From contig NZ_LGIS01000012.1 of assembly GCF_001187905.1 (NCBI RefSeq), positions 1 through 64,000 on the forward strand: a DNA stretch of 64,000 nt, written 5' to 3'. Each line of letters starts with the position of its first letter. The stretch's first letter is position 1. Positions 1 through 9,396 of this stretch are shown one piece after another. The notes under the pieces are model-generated. The model saw only the letters and a list, made by a program, of their open reading frames with translations. It made no database searches and was not told where the DNA came from. This DNA is from Pantoea sp. RIT-PI-b (GTDB taxonomy: Bacteria; Pseudomonadota; Gammaproteobacteria; Enterobacterales; Enterobacteriaceae). The position numbers and the translations under genes are program-made.

Positions 1-79
1 ACGACGTTGATAGGCCGGGTGTGTAAGCGCAGCGATGCGTTGAGCTAACCGGTACTAATGACCCGTGAGGCTTAACCTT
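1..79 (+). rRNA. rrl: 23S ribosomal RNA, 3' end (partial)
   Basis: The first 79 bases match the last part of enterobacterial 23S rRNA, including the sarcin-distal 3' tail ending in GAGGCTTAACCTT. The gene starts before the window. A 203-base spacer with no gene separates it from 5S rRNA, as in a standard 16S-23S-5S operon. By synteny with the following genes this is the rrnH-position operon of E. coli. Confidence 0.95.
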
Positions 80-282
80 ACAACGCCAGAGGCGTTTTGG
101 TCTGAGAGACCGGATTTTCAGCTTGTTTAACGGATAAAGAATTAGCGGAAACGAAAGATTTTACGCTGAGGCGAGACGCCGACCGAGACGGAACGAAGGA
201 GCATACGGAAGTATGTGACTGAGTAACGCGAGGGAGAGCAACGCGGCATCAGTGAAAAATATTCGTTTCGTGCGCAAGAATT

Positions 283-402
283 TGCCTGGCGGCTTTAGCG
301 CGGTGGTCCCACCTGACCCCATGCCGAACTCAGAAGTGAAACGCCGTAGCGCCGATGGTAGTGTGGGGTCTCCCCATGCGAGAGTAGGGAACTGCCAGGC
401 AT
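283..402 (+). rRNA. rrf: 5S ribosomal RNA
   Basis: A 120-base segment begins TGCCTGGCGG and ends ACTGCCAGGCAT, so the two ends pair as helix I of 5S rRNA. The internal sequence matches E. coli 5S almost base for base. It follows the 23S 3' end and precedes a tRNA-Asp gene, the layout of E. coli rrnH-aspU. Confidence 0.97.
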
Positions 403-502
403 CAAATTAAGATCCGTTATCGGATCGTGACCTTACCGGTGACGCGGAAAGGGCGAAACACCTGAAATCAGAACGATTTTCTGATGTCAGTACAGAATCG
501 GT

Positions 503-579
503 GGAGCGGTAGTTCAGTTGGTTAGAATACCTGCCTGTCACGCAGGGGGTCGCGGGTTCGAGCCCCGTCCGTTCCGCCA
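503..579 (+). tRNA. aspU: tRNA-Asp (GTC)
   Basis: A 77-base cloverleaf with the anticodon GTC at 537-539, the T-loop GGTTCGA, an acceptor stem GGAGCGG/CCGTTCC and an encoded 3' CCA. It lies 100 bases after 5S rRNA and is probably co-transcribed with the rRNA operon. It is identical over its full length to the second tRNA-Asp at 9204-9280. Confidence 0.97.
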
Positions 580-589
580 CTTAATTGAT

Positions 590-617
590 AAGCCCTGACT
601 GCAAAGTCAGGGCTTTT
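590..617 (+). terminator. Rho-independent terminator of the rRNA-tRNA operon
   Basis: An inverted repeat AGCCCTGACT / AGTCAGGGCT with a four-base loop is followed by TTTTTC just after the tRNA. This fits termination of the rRNA operon transcript. Confidence 0.85.
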
Positions 618-748
618 TCATGTTGGTAATATTTTCGTTATTGTTGATGAAAAATCAAAATTCTTCTGCTTATAAGCGGATTTTTCAGCAATAATAAACC
701 TGCCAGAATAGTTCCCATCGAAACATAACGCTATACGATGAGGAAATC

Positions 749-1552
749 ATGACAATCCCCGCTTTTGGTTTAGGTACTTTTCGTCTTCAGGACGATGTCG
801 TCATTCAGTCCGTTAAAAATGCACTGGATCTTGGCTATCGCGCTATCGATACCGCTCAAATCTATGAAAATGAGGCTGCTGTAGGGCAAGCAATTGCAGA
901 AAGCGGCCTAGCGCGTGATGAATTATTTATTACTACCAAGATCTGGATCGAGAATTTGTCCTCTGAGGCGCTAATCCCGAGCTTAGAAGAGAGCCTGATA
1001 AAACTGCGTACCAATTATGTCGACCTCACGCTAATCCATTGGCCTTCGCCCGGAAAAGCTATTTCTGTTAAAGAAAGTATGATGGCATTAATGGCAGCAA
1101 AAGAAGCAGGACTGACGCGTCAAATTGGTATTTCAAACTTCCCAATTGCATTGATGAAAGAGGCGATTGAAGCAGTGGGTGTGGAAAATATTGCGACTAA
1201 CCAGATCGAGTTGCATCCCTTCCTACAGAATCGACAGGTAGTCGATTTCGCGCAACAGCACGCTCTTCATATCACTTCTTATATGACGCTGGCTTATGGA
1301 GAAGCGCTAAAGGATGAGGTGATTAACGCGATTGCTCAGAAGCATAAAGCCACTCCAGCTCAGATTGTTCTGGCATGGGCAATGAAGTTAGGTTACGCGG
1401 TTATCCCGTCATCAACCAAACGTGAAAACCTGTCGAGCAACATGGCAGCGGTTAATTTGCATCTGGATGATAAAGATATGGCAGATATTGCAGCGCTGGA
1501 TCGTCAGCATCGTTTAGTGAGTCCGGAAGGTCTGGCGCCTGACTGGGATTAA
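749..1552 (+). CDS. dkgB: 2,5-diketo-D-gluconate reductase B (aldo/keto reductase)
   Basis: A 267-residue protein, the same length as E. coli DkgB (YafB), and alike along its whole length. It is a cytosolic NADPH-dependent aldo/keto reductase that reduces 2,5-diketo-gluconate, methylglyoxal and similar carbonyls. The AKR catalytic tetrad is visible as Asp34, Tyr39, Lys64 and His97 (in DTAQIY, TTKIW and LIHWPSP), and the cofactor-binding IPSSTKR segment lies near residue 225. The ATG is preceded by GAGGAAATC, a good ribosome site. It stands after the rRNA operon as in E. coli and converges with yafC. Regulation is not visible. Confidence 0.93.
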   Translation: MTIPAFGLGTFRLQDDVVIQSVKNALDLGYRAIDTAQIYENEAAVGQAIAESGLARDELFITTKIWIENLSSEALIPSLEESLIKLRTNYVDLTLIHWPSPGKAISVKESMMALMAAKEAGLTRQIGISNFPIALMKEAIEAVGVENIATNQIELHPFLQNRQVVDFAQQHALHITSYMTLAYGEALKDEVINAIAQKHKATPAQIVLAWAMKLGYAVIPSSTKRENLSSNMAAVNLHLDDKDMADIAALDRQHRLVSPEGLAPDWD

Positions 1553-1566
1553 TCACTACCCCATAT

Positions 1567-2475
1567 TCAGCCCTGCACTCGCCAGGGCTGATCTTTTAAC
1601 CATTCACTCAGAAAGTCGATAAACGCCCTGACGCGTTGGCTAACACCTAAGTCGCTGTAATAGACTGCATTAAAAGGCATTTTTACTGGAACGCGTCGCT
1701 CAGCAAGCAGCTCAATGAAAGTGCCATCCGCAATTTCTTTATCCACCATAAAATCTGATAAACAAGCGATACCCTGATCGCCTAAAACTAACTGTTTGAG
1801 AGTTTCGCCGCTGTTAGATGACATACTCGGAATACTGTCATATAGGTCACCATTTTCATCGGTGACAGGCCAACGATTTAACCGGGGCGTTTCAACAAAG
1901 CCAAGGCATTCATGATAGGCCAAATCAGCTGCTGAAGCCGGTACGCCATATTTCGCCAAATAAGCCGGCGTGGCTACTAGTTTGCGATAGCTAGTGAAGA
2001 GTAGGCGAGCACGTAGCGTGGAGTCCGTTAAATTGCCAGCGCGAATTGCCACATCGACTTTACGTTCGATGAGATTGATGAAGCTCTCTGAAGAAATCAG
2101 CGATAGCCTAACGTCCGGATAGCGCTCACGAAATGGTTTAATCATCGGTAGTAACAGATGCAGAATCACGGGTGTAGCTGCATCAATGCGCAGTATGCCC
2201 TGTGGAGCCATTTGCCGCTCTATGAGCTCACTCTCGGCCGTAGACATCTCCTGCATCAACTTTTGCACACGGCGAAAGTAATGTTCGCCTTCATGAGTGA
2301 GTGCCAGCTGGCGTGTGGTACGCGTTAATAGCGCAACACCCAGTTTATTCTCCAGTTTCTTAACGGTACGGCTTACTGCCGAATTGGCCATCTGTAGCTG
2401 TTCCGCAGCACGGCTGAAACTGCCGCTTTCAACCACGGCAATAAACACTTTTAACTCATCTGACGATGCCTTCAT
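1567..2475 (-). CDS. yafC: LysR-family transcriptional regulator YafC
   Basis: A 302-residue LysR-type regulator very similar to E. coli YafC. An N-terminal winged helix-turn-helix (about residues 3-62, with [11 protein letters not shown] and the recognition region [12 protein letters not shown]) is followed by an effector-binding domain. The gene diverges from an MFS efflux gene across a 100-base gap. LysR regulators often control the divergent neighbour, so the transporter is the natural target; this is an inference. The effector is unknown. Confidence 0.88.
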   Translation of the reverse strand: MKASSDELKVFIAVVESGSFSRAAEQLQMANSAVSRTVKKLENKLGVALLTRTTRQLALTHEGEHYFRRVQKLMQEMSTAESELIERQMAPQGILRIDAATPVILHLLLPMIKPFRERYPDVRLSLISSESFINLIERKVDVAIRAGNLTDSTLRARLLFTSYRKLVATPAYLAKYGVPASAADLAYHECLGFVETPRLNRWPVTDENGDLYDSIPSMSSNSGETLKQLVLGDQGIACLSDFMVDKEIADGTFIELLAERRVPVKMPFNAVYYSDLGVSQRVRAFIDFLSEWLKDQPWRVQG

Positions 2476-2575
2476 TATCCCTCCAAAAGCAAAAGTCTAT
2501 TCTCACTTTGCATCTTTTTGTCATTAAAGCATGCAGTAATACTAACGCCCAACAAAACCTTATTGGGAGTTAATC

Positions 2576-3754
2576 ATGCCACTTGCACTTTGGGCGCTTA
2601 CAATCAGTGCCTATGCCATCGGAACCACAGAATTTGTGATTGTTGGATTGATTCCGACCATCGCTGAACAGCTCAGTATTACGCTACCTTCTGCAGGAAT
2701 GCTGGTATCCATTTACGCTTTAGGCGTGGCTGTCGGCGCACCCGTGCTTACCGCCTTAACCGGCAAGCTAGCCCGTAAACAATTATTGATGGGATTGATG
2801 GCACTATTTACCGTCGGTAATCTGGTTGCCTGGCTGGCGCCAAACTATGAAACGCTGGTAATAGCCCGTTTGCTGACCGGTCTCGCTCATGGTGTGTTCT
2901 TCTCTGTCGGATCAACGATTGCAACCAGTCTGGTGAGCAAGGAGAAAGCCGCGAGTGCGATTGCCATCATGTTTGGTGGTCTAACCGTCGCTTTGGTAAC
3001 AGGTGTGCCGTTGGGGACGCTAATCGGGCAACACTTTGGCTGGCGTGAAAGTTTCCTCGCTGTATCGCTATTAGGAGTGATTGCATTAGTCGCAAGTCAG
3101 GTGCTTATCCCACGTAATATTGCGCAACCACCGGCCACGACACTGGCACAGCAGGCACGCGTAATGGTTAATCCACGTCTGCTACTGATCTATGCCATTA
3201 CTGCACTGGGTTATGGTGGCGTATTTACTGCCTTCACATTCCTTGCGCCGATGATGCAGTCGCTGGCCGGTTTTTCGCCGACCGCGGTAAGCGTGATTTT
3301 GTTGGGATATGGTATTTCCGTTGCCATTGGTAACATCTGGGGCGGTAAGCTGGCCGATCGACGCGGAGCCGTTCCCGCTCTAACACTGATCTTTACGGCG
3401 CTGGCAATTTTGCTGATGGTATTCCAGTTCACTGCAAGTATGCATTACATGTCAGTGGCAACGGTATTGGTCATGGGTATCTTCGCTTTTGCCAACGTGC
3501 CCGGTTTGCAGGTTTATGTGGTGCAGAAAGCTGAACACTTTGCACCGGGCGCAGTGGATGTCGCTTCAGGTTTGAATATCGCAGCATTCAATATTGGGAT
3601 TGCTCTGGGGTCTACGGTCGGTGGTTATATTGTTGAGCATTATGGTTTGGCACAAACACCATGGGTAGGCGCTGTCATTGTATTTGGTGCGTTGCTGCTG
3701 GTACGTTTAAGCGGTCAGCTCGAAAAGCCGAACTCGGCGATTGCGATTGAATAA
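2576..3754 (+). CDS. MFS transporter, DHA1 (12-TM) efflux family
   Basis: A 392-residue integral inner-membrane protein with 12 predicted transmembrane helices. It has the family motif GTTEFVIVGLIPTIA in helix 1, the loop 2-3 signature after helix 2 (TGKLARKQLL) and a second conserved loop GGKLADRRG. The nearest known relatives are AraJ/YdhP-type drug or arabinose efflux proteins, but similarity to YdhP looks only moderate, so no symbol is given. The ATG follows TGGGAGTTAATC. It is divergent from the LysR gene yafC and may be controlled by it. E. coli lacks a transporter at this spot, so it is an insertion relative to that order. The substrate cannot be told from the sequence. Confidence 0.8.
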   Translation: MPLALWALTISAYAIGTTEFVIVGLIPTIAEQLSITLPSAGMLVSIYALGVAVGAPVLTALTGKLARKQLLMGLMALFTVGNLVAWLAPNYETLVIARLLTGLAHGVFFSVGSTIATSLVSKEKAASAIAIMFGGLTVALVTGVPLGTLIGQHFGWRESFLAVSLLGVIALVASQVLIPRNIAQPPATTLAQQARVMVNPRLLLIYAITALGYGGVFTAFTFLAPMMQSLAGFSPTAVSVILLGYGISVAIGNIWGGKLADRRGAVPALTLIFTALAILLMVFQFTASMHYMSVATVLVMGIFAFANVPGLQVYVVQKAEHFAPGAVDVASGLNIAAFNIGIALGSTVGGYIVEHYGLAQTPWVGAVIVFGALLLVRLSGQLEKPNSAIAIE

Positions 3755-3761
3755 TAGGCAC

Positions 3762-3787
3762 AACAGCCTGCCAACTGGCAGGCTGTT
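3762..3787 (+). terminator. Hairpin after the MFS gene
   Basis: A 12-bp perfect stem AACAGCCTGCCA / TGGCAGGCTGTT lies eight bases after the stop codon. There is no long T-run behind it (ACATTACT), so it may be a weak terminator or an RNA-stabilising stem. Confidence 0.5.
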
Positions 3788-3902
3788 ACATTACTCTGCT
3801 GTGAGGTGAATTCCGACAATCACCAACATCAATTGAAACCCCGCGCTAAAATCCCTATAACAGTCAGGTGAAGTCAGAGTCGTAAACCAGTCAGGCGGGA
3901 AA

Positions 3903-4706
3903 GTGCGAAAAAAAACTTATTCAATGCGTTATGTAGCAGGTCAGCCAGCTGAGCGGATCTTTCCGCCGGGGGCAATGCTGCATGCTGGACAGCCTTTACC
4001 GCCCGGAGCACCTCTACCCACAGATCCAACGCTGCGGGTTTTAGTCTGGAATATCTTCAAGCAGCAGCGTGCAGAGTGGATGTCAGTGCTGGAAGGCTTC
4101 GGCAAAGATGCTCACCTGGTGCTGTTACAGGAAGCGCAAGCCACGCCTGAGCTGGTCAAATTCGCCACCAGCAACTATCTCGCAGCCGATCAGGTCCCCG
4201 CATTTGTCTTACCGCAACATCCTTCTGGCGTCATGACGTTGGCTTCTGCGCATCCTGTGTATTGCTGCCCATTGCGTGAACGAGAGCCATTGCTACGTTT
4301 TGCCAAATCAGCGTTGGTCACGGCTTATCCTTTACCCACCGGCGAAATGCTGATGGTGGTAAATATCCACGCGGTAAATTTCAGTCTCGGGGTGGATGTG
4401 TACAGCAAGCAGCTCGGACCGATTGGTGAACAGATTCAACATCATCGTGGGCCCGTAATCATGGCCGGCGATTTCAACGCATGGAGCCGTCAGCGCATGA
4501 ACGCGCTGTACCGTTTTGCCCGGGATATGTCACTGCGGGAGGTTAACTTCACGGACGACCATCGCCGTAAAGCCTTTGGTCGTCCGCTGGATTTCGTTTT
4601 CTATCGCGATATGAAGGTGAGTGAAGCCTCAGTGCTGGTAACGCGCGCTTCAGACCACAATCCTCTGTTGGTTGAATTCAACTCCCTCTACGGTATCGAG
4701 CGTTAA
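3903..4706 (+). CDS. yafD: Endonuclease/exonuclease/phosphatase family protein YafD
   Basis: A 267-residue homologue of E. coli YafD. It has the metal-dependent EEP nuclease fold: [11 protein letters not shown] near residue 45, the metal-binding Glu in LLQEAQ, the GDFNAWSR motif around residue 195 and the terminal [10 protein letters not shown] motif with the catalytic Asp-His pair. The start is GTG, giving the N-terminus [13 protein letters not shown] that matches E. coli; the ATG seven codons later would remove conserved residues. YafD has no settled substrate. In E. coli yafE follows it, but no yafE is present here and mltD comes next on the opposite strand. Confidence 0.88.
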   Translation: MRKKTYSMRYVAGQPAERIFPPGAMLHAGQPLPPGAPLPTDPTLRVLVWNIFKQQRAEWMSVLEGFGKDAHLVLLQEAQATPELVKFATSNYLAADQVPAFVLPQHPSGVMTLASAHPVYCCPLREREPLLRFAKSALVTAYPLPTGEMLMVVNIHAVNFSLGVDVYSKQLGPIGEQIQHHRGPVIMAGDFNAWSRQRMNALYRFARDMSLREVNFTDDHRRKAFGRPLDFVFYRDMKVSEASVLVTRASDHNPLLVEFNSLYGIER

Positions 4707-4822
4707 GAAACGCGCTCAGAACGCCGCTTTGCAATAATCAAAAATTATCAGAAATGGATAAGGCGGATTATTCGCAAAAGCCTTAAGAAGGGAAGGGCAC
4801 ATTTTGTGGATTGCCGAAAATG

Positions 4823-4849
4823 AAAAAGGCTGACAAAAGTCAGCCTTTT
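4823..4849 (-). terminator. Terminator of mltD (bidirectional)
   Basis: Inverted repeat AAGGCTGAC / GTCAGCCTT with an AAAA loop. It has T-runs on both strands, so it can end mltD on the minus strand and yafD read-through on the plus strand. Confidence 0.8.
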
Positions 4850-4856
4850 CGGGGCA

Positions 4857-6230
4857 TTAGGTATCAGGTGTTGCGCTATTATTCACAAACAGCGTGAGCT
4901 TGTCGCCCGGCTGGATGTCTTTAGCATCACTGTTCCAGCGCATAACATCTTTGGTGTTCACACCATGACGTTTTGCAATACTGGCAAAAGAATCACCCTT
5001 ACGTACACGGTAGGTGATGCTGTTGCCGTTATCAGCCAATTGCGTGCTCGCTTTGCCGCTTACGGTCAAGGTCTGACCGGTACGAACTGAAGCGCTGCGC
5101 AGATTGTTCTGCTGTTTCAGTGCACTGACGCTAACGCCAAGTTTGCTGGCAATGCCAGACAAGGTGTCACCTTTGCGAACCGTGTAGCTGTTTCCTGCCG
5201 CGCTGACTTTCGCCATCTCGGTAGGCTGCACGGAAGCGATATCACCGGAAGCCAGTGAATCGCGCAGCTTAGCAACGTTAGACTTCGGCACCATAATGTA
5301 GTGCGGTCCGTTTGGCGCTGTGGCACCGTTTTTATAACCAGCATTAAATGTCTTCAGCTTGCTGAGAGACATGCCGGCCATGTCGGCGGCCTGCGTCAGT
5401 TCAATCTGCTGTCCCACTTCTACGCGAGCTAATGCACGGCTCTCGTTCGGGGTCGGCAGTTTGATACCGTAACGCTTGTTGTTCTTGAGGATCTCACTCA
5501 AGGCCAACATTTTAGGTACGTACACCGTCGTCTCGCGTGGTAACGATAAACTCCAGAAGTCCGTCGGCTTGCCGCGCGCCTTATTCTGTTTCATCGCTTT
5601 CAGCACACGCCCTTCACCGCTGTTATAGGCGGCGATGGTCAGTAACCAGTCACCGTCAAACATACCGTTCAGACGCTGCATCATGTCCAGCGCTACTTTG
5701 GTCGAGGCCACCACATCGCGGCGTCCGTCGTACCATTGGTTCTGTTTCAAACCATAGTTTTTGCCCGTTTGTGCAACAATCTGCCAGATGCCGGCGGCAT
5801 TCGCAGAAGATGTTGCGTGTGGGTCAAAAGCGCTCTCCACTATGGGTAGCAGTACCAGTTCCATCGGCATTTTACGTTTCTGTATCTGCTCGACTATCCA
5901 GTACATGTACGGCTCTGCCCGTAATGTTACATCGTGGAGATAGCTCTTATTTTTTAAAAATTTTGTTTTTTGTTCGCGGATCCGGTTGTTTTCCGGAATC
6001 CCCATCTTCAACTCGTCACTAATGTGATTCCAGAGATCAGTATCTTCTGCGAGGCTTGTTCCATCATCCTGCCATCGCGGCGACAACAATCGATCTCCGT
6101 ACTTTCCATTTTCACCTTGACCAGCTGAAGACAGACTCTGTGCATGCTGTACGGGGATATTGGCGTCATTCCTTGATGCCTGACATCCTACCAGCAAGAC
6201 CGAGGCGAGTAATATCGCTTTAGCCTTCAT
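4857..6230 (-). CDS. mltD: Membrane-bound lytic murein transglycosylase D
   Basis: A 457-residue outer-membrane lipoprotein that cleaves peptidoglycan glycan strands, forming 1,6-anhydromuramyl ends. The signal peptide ends in the lipobox LVGC, with Cys16 as the lipidated residue. The family 1 SLT domain spans about residues 105-230; the catalytic Glu is Glu132 in IVESAFDP. Two LysM peptidoglycan-binding repeats lie at about 348-391 and 406-449, and a weaker LysM-like stretch lies near 268-316. The reading frame is open upstream to 6347, inside gloB, but the ATG at 6230 is chosen because it gives the lipoprotein signal peptide and the E. coli length. It lies just after gloB on the same strand. 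Confidence 0.93.
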   Translation of the reverse strand: MKAKAILLASVLLVGCQASRNDANIPVQHAQSLSSAGQGENGKYGDRLLSPRWQDDGTSLAEDTDLWNHISDELKMGIPENNRIREQKTKFLKNKSYLHDVTLRAEPYMYWIVEQIQKRKMPMELVLLPIVESAFDPHATSSANAAGIWQIVAQTGKNYGLKQNQWYDGRRDVVASTKVALDMMQRLNGMFDGDWLLTIAAYNSGEGRVLKAMKQNKARGKPTDFWSLSLPRETTVYVPKMLALSEILKNNKRYGIKLPTPNESRALARVEVGQQIELTQAADMAGMSLSKLKTFNAGYKNGATAPNGPHYIMVPKSNVAKLRDSLASGDIASVQPTEMAKVSAAGNSYTVRKGDTLSGIASKLGVSVSALKQQNNLRSASVRTGQTLTVSGKASTQLADNGNSITYRVRKGDSFASIAKRHGVNTKDVMRWNSDAKDIQPGDKLTLFVNNSATPDT

Positions 6231-6301
6231 GTGTGTGTCAATAGTTCGCTTAAAAGACGAGCAACTATACGTGACGGTCCGCCACAACACAACCTCAAAA
6301 A

Positions 6302-7057
6302 TTAAAAGCGGTCTTTCTTCTCGCGTAGATCGGCAAAAGTTTGCCATAACGCCGACGATGAGACATTAGTGCCTAAAGCCTGTTGTAAATCAGGGTCTTG
6401 CGTGCGTAAAAATAAATTTATTTCACGCTCTAAGGCCAGTTTTGTCGGTAAAGTAATGCGGTTTTCTGCGCGTAAGTCCTTAATTTGCTGATACCTTGCC
6501 AAAATTTTAGGGTCTTGGGGCAGAATAGCCGCAGCAAACTTCATATTGGATAAAGTGTATTCATGCGCACAGCAAATAAGGGTATCTTCAGGTAGCTGAT
6601 TAAGCTTTTGAAATGATTCGAACATTTGTTGTGCGGTGCCTTCAAATAAGCGTCCGCAGCCGCCAGAAAATAGGGTGTCACCACAGAAAAGATAAGGGGA
6701 GCTGAAATATGAGATATGTCCTAAAGTATGACCAGGCGTTGCGATGACGCGGAAGTTCAGACCAAGTAGGGTAAATTCATCCCCTTCAGTCACAATGCGC
6801 TTGGCTCCTTTATCTGCAGTTTCCTGTGGACCGAAAACCTCCAAATCGGGATAGTGCTGCAACAGTTCGCTCACACCGCCGACGTGATCATGATGATGAT
6901 GCGTCAGCAAAATCGCGACAGGTTGCCAGCGATTCGCTTTCAATTTATCCAGCACCGGCTGTGCTTCGCCGGGATCGACAATCAGACATCTATTGTCTTC
7001 GTCCGTCAGTGCCCAGATGTAGTTATCCTGCAATGCGGGAATGCTGGTAAGATTCAT
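6302..7057 (-). CDS. gloB: Hydroxyacylglutathione hydrolase (glyoxalase II)
   Basis: A 251-residue cytosolic metallo-beta-lactamase-fold enzyme. It hydrolyses S-D-lactoylglutathione to D-lactate and glutathione, the second step of methylglyoxal detoxification. The dinuclear metal motif THHHHDH is present (His53, His55, Asp57, His58), followed by PGHTLGH and the Asp of [12 protein letters not shown]; the C-terminal glyoxalase II domain ends in KKDRF as in E. coli. The start is ATG at 7057. A GTG two codons upstream lies inside the GAGAGGTG ribosome site and is less likely. It is divergent from yafS. Confidence 0.95.
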   Translation of the reverse strand: MNLTSIPALQDNYIWALTDEDNRCLIVDPGEAQPVLDKLKANRWQPVAILLTHHHHDHVGGVSELLQHYPDLEVFGPQETADKGAKRIVTEGDEFTLLGLNFRVIATPGHTLGHISYFSSPYLFCGDTLFSGGCGRLFEGTAQQMFESFQKLNQLPEDTLICCAHEYTLSNMKFAAAILPQDPKILARYQQIKDLRAENRITLPTKLALEREINLFLRTQDPDLQQALGTNVSSSALWQTFADLREKKDRF

Positions 7058-7097
7058 AAACACCTCTCAGGTCGTAGAAAAAGGAAAATGGTAGAGC

Positions 7098-7832
7098 ATG
7101 AAGCCAGCTAAAACACGCCAAATCCTGACTGCACCGCGCTCCTGGCGCGATATGCCCATGGGAGACTATTTTCGCGACGCGCTCACCCAGCAACTGCAGC
7201 CCTATCTCGGTAAGCTCTATGGCTTTCATATGCTTAAAATTGGCAGCCTCAGCGCAGAAATCAACACCAGTCAGTGTGCCATATCGCATCAGGTGAATGT
7301 GGGCATTGAGGGCGATGAGCTACAGGTGATTGCCAATTCCACCCAGTTACCCTTTGAATCGAAATCCGTTGATGCCTGTTTACTCGCACATACGCTGGCA
7401 TGGAGTCAGGATCCCCATCGAGTATTACGCGAGGTAGATCGCGTGCTGATTGATGATGGCTGGATGATCATTAGCGGCTTCAATCCGTTCAGTCTGTTAG
7501 GTATTAGCAAAGGTATTCCCGGTTTGCACTCACGCGCGCCATGGAGTGGACGCATGTTCAGTCAGGTACGTTTGCTCGATTGGCTCAACCTGCTTAATTA
7601 TGAAGTGGTATATCGCACGCGTTTTCAGGTGGTGCCATGGCATCGACAAGGCGGCAGGGTGATCAGTGCGCATCTGCCTGCACTCGGGTGTTTGAATATT
7701 GTAGTGGCGCGTAAACGTACGTTCCCGTTAACGCCCACCAAAATGAAGAAGAATCTAAGTCAAAGCCAGCTGCGTCAAACGGTTAACGTGACGCGCCAGT
7801 TTCGCGAAGTGAAGGATCAGGACTCAACCTGA
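7098..7832 (+). CDS. yafS: SAM-dependent methyltransferase-fold protein YafS
   Basis: A 244-residue protein matching E. coli YafS from MKPAK to the basic C-terminus. A class I methyltransferase-like core contains [17 protein letters not shown] (about residues 92-108, a type-11 methyltransferase motif) and [15 protein letters not shown]. The usual glycine-rich motif I is degenerate, so catalytic activity is uncertain, and the substrate is unknown. The last 16 bases overlap rnhA, which is convergent. Confidence 0.85.
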   Translation: MKPAKTRQILTAPRSWRDMPMGDYFRDALTQQLQPYLGKLYGFHMLKIGSLSAEINTSQCAISHQVNVGIEGDELQVIANSTQLPFESKSVDACLLAHTLAWSQDPHRVLREVDRVLIDDGWMIISGFNPFSLLGISKGIPGLHSRAPWSGRMFSQVRLLDWLNLLNYEVVYRTRFQVVPWHRQGGRVISAHLPALGCLNIVVARKRTFPLTPTKMKKNLSQSQLRQTVNVTRQFREVKDQDST

Positions 7833-8284
7833 TAGCCGATGTCATCCTGCGTAGGATTACCCGCCGCGCTGCGTGCCAGTTCATCGCAGCGTTCATTTTC
7901 TGGATGACCGGCGTGACCTTTCACCCATTCCCACTTAATTTCATGATTGCTGAGCGCCAGATCGAGGCGTTTCCACAAATCAACATTTTTCACGGGCTTC
8001 TTATCGGCGGTTTTCCAGCCGCGCTTCTTCCAGTTATGAATCCAGCTGGTAATGCCCTGGCGCACATATTGGCTGTCGGTGCTGATCACCACGTCACACG
8101 GCTGCGTCAAGGCTTCGAGTGCCACGATCGCGGCCATCAACTCCATGCGATTATTGGTGGTAAGACGATAGCCGGTGCTGAACAATTTTTCATGTTCGCG
8201 ATAGCGTAGAATGGCGCCGTAGCCACCGGGACCGGGATTGCCCAGGCAGGATCCATCGGTGAATATTTCTACCTGTTTGCGCAT
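7817..8284 (-). CDS. rnhA: Ribonuclease HI
   Basis: A 155-residue enzyme that cuts the RNA strand of RNA-DNA hybrids, removing R-loops and replication primers. The acidic active site is intact: Asp10 in [14 protein letters not shown], Glu48 in NNRMELMAA, Asp70 in STDSQYV and Asp134 in ENERCDELA, with His124 in KGHAGHPEN. The length equals E. coli RNase HI when started at the ATG at 8284; a TTG eight codons upstream is in frame but has no better support. It is divergent from dnaQ across 53 bases, the classic rnhA-dnaQ arrangement with overlapping promoters. Confidence 0.97.
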   Translation of the reverse strand: MRKQVEIFTDGSCLGNPGPGGYGAILRYREHEKLFSTGYRLTTNNRMELMAAIVALEALTQPCDVVISTDSQYVRQGITSWIHNWKKRGWKTADKKPVKNVDLWKRLDLALSNHEIKWEWVKGHAGHPENERCDELARSAAGNPTQDDIGYQVES

Positions 8285-8337
8285 CTCTGGTAGACTTCCT
8301 TCTGACAAAACGCCAAGTCTGACATAAAACGAGTCCT

Positions 8338-9069
8338 ATGAGCACTGCAAATAACCGCCAGATCGTCCTCGATACTGAAACCACCGGCATGAACATGATC
8401 GGTGTGCATTATGAAGGACATCGCATCATTGAAATTGGTGCGGTTGAGGTGATCAACCGTCGCCTGACCGGCAACAACTTCCACATGTATCTGAAGCCCG
8501 ATCGGCTGGTGGATCCAGAAGCGTTCGGCGTGCACGGCATTGCCGATGAATTTCTCGCCGATAAGCCGCTGTTTGCGGATATTGCCGACGAATTTCTTGA
8601 GTACATTCGTGGCGCAGAGCTGGTGATCCATAACGCCTCGTTCGATATCGGCTTTATGGATTATGAATTCGGCATGCTAAAGCGAGATATCGGCAAAACC
8701 GAAACTTTCTGCCAGATCACCGATAGCCTCGCGATGGCGCGTAAGATGTATCCCGGTAAACGCAACAGCCTTGATGCATTGTGTAACCGTTATGAAATAG
8801 ACAACAGCAAGCGTACGCTGCACGGCGCACTGCTCGATGCCGAGATTCTGGCAGAAGTGTTCCTGATGATGACCGGCGGGCAAACCTCGCTGGCCTTTTC
8901 GCTGGACGGCGAGCAGAACAATCAGGGTGGCGGTGAGAATATTCAACGCATTGTGCGTCCGAGTTCGGGCCTGCGCATCGTTATCGCCAGCGACGAAGAG
9001 TTAACCGCGCATGAAGGTCGTCTGGATTTGGTGCAGAAGAAGGGCGGCAGCTGCCTGTGGCGGATGTAA
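8338..9069 (+). CDS. dnaQ: DNA polymerase III epsilon subunit (3'-5' proofreading exonuclease)
   Basis: A 243-residue proofreading subunit of the replicative polymerase core. The DEDDh exonuclease motifs are visible: Exo I LDTETTGMN (Asp12, Glu14), Exo II HNASFDIGFMD near residue 98 and Exo III HGALLDAEILAEVF near residue 162. A flexible glutamine/glycine-rich linker (about 185-200) leads to a C-terminal segment that binds the alpha subunit, here ending GGSCLWRM. The start ATG follows an AACGAGTCCT leader. It is divergent from rnhA and followed by tRNA-Asp, as in E. coli. Confidence 0.97.
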   Translation: MSTANNRQIVLDTETTGMNMIGVHYEGHRIIEIGAVEVINRRLTGNNFHMYLKPDRLVDPEAFGVHGIADEFLADKPLFADIADEFLEYIRGAELVIHNASFDIGFMDYEFGMLKRDIGKTETFCQITDSLAMARKMYPGKRNSLDALCNRYEIDNSKRTLHGALLDAEILAEVFLMMTGGQTSLAFSLDGEQNNQGGGENIQRIVRPSSGLRIVIASDEELTAHEGRLDLVQKKGGSCLWRM

Positions 9070-9144
9070 AACAGCTGATTTTGCGTGCAAAATCGTCGTT
9101 AAGCTGAAAAAAACGCCAAACGAAACATTCCCACATAAAAAGCG

Positions 9145-9173
9145 TTGACGGGTGCTGAAGCTGCTATTAATAT
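9145..9173 (+). promoter_or_regulatory. Sigma-70 promoter of the second tRNA-Asp gene
   Basis: A -35 box TTGACG and a -10 box TAATAT are separated by 17 bases. A GC-rich discriminator (GCGCCTC) follows, typical of stringently controlled stable RNA promoters. The tRNA begins about 25 bases after the expected start site. Confidence 0.8.
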
Positions 9174-9203
9174 GCGCCTCGTTCTCGACGGGGAACAAAG
9201 CGC

Positions 9204-9280
9204 GGAGCGGTAGTTCAGTTGGTTAGAATACCTGCCTGTCACGCAGGGGGTCGCGGGTTCGAGCCCCGTCCGTTCCGCCA
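9204..9280 (+). tRNA. aspV: tRNA-Asp (GTC)
   Basis: A 77-base tRNA with anticodon GTC, the T-loop GGTTCGA and encoded CCA, identical to the tRNA-Asp at 503-579. Its position just after dnaQ equals aspV of E. coli. It has its own promoter and terminator, so it is a single-gene unit. It marks the junction with the inserted hpx island. Confidence 0.97.
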
Positions 9281-9292
9281 ATCTATTTAAAG

Positions 9293-9321
9293 AAGCCGAT
9301 GCAGAAATGCATCGGCTTTTT
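9293..9321 (+). terminator. Rho-independent terminator of tRNA-Asp
   Basis: An 11-bp stem AAGCCGATGCA / TGCATCGGCTT with a GAAA tetraloop is followed by a T-run. Confidence 0.9.
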
Positions 9322-9330
9322 GCTTTTCCT

Positions 9331-9387
9331 GGCTGGCATAAATGCCAGCCCTACACATCTAGCGTAGGGTCGCCATTCATGGCGACC
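9331..9387. repeat. REP-like paired hairpins
   Basis: Two palindromes in tandem: GGCTGGCATAAATGCCAGCC and GGTCGCCATTCATGGCGACC, joined by CTACACATCTAGCGTA. GTAGGGTCGCCAT-type palindromes recur between genes in Pantoea-like genomes (recalled, not searched). They lie at the 3' end of hpxC and may also end its transcript. Confidence 0.7.
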
Positions 9388-9396
9388 AGCCCACCA

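Noticed and set aside
6231-6347. Longer mltD start inside gloB
   Set aside because: It would add 39 residues before a clear lipoprotein signal peptide; ATG 6230 fits family length.
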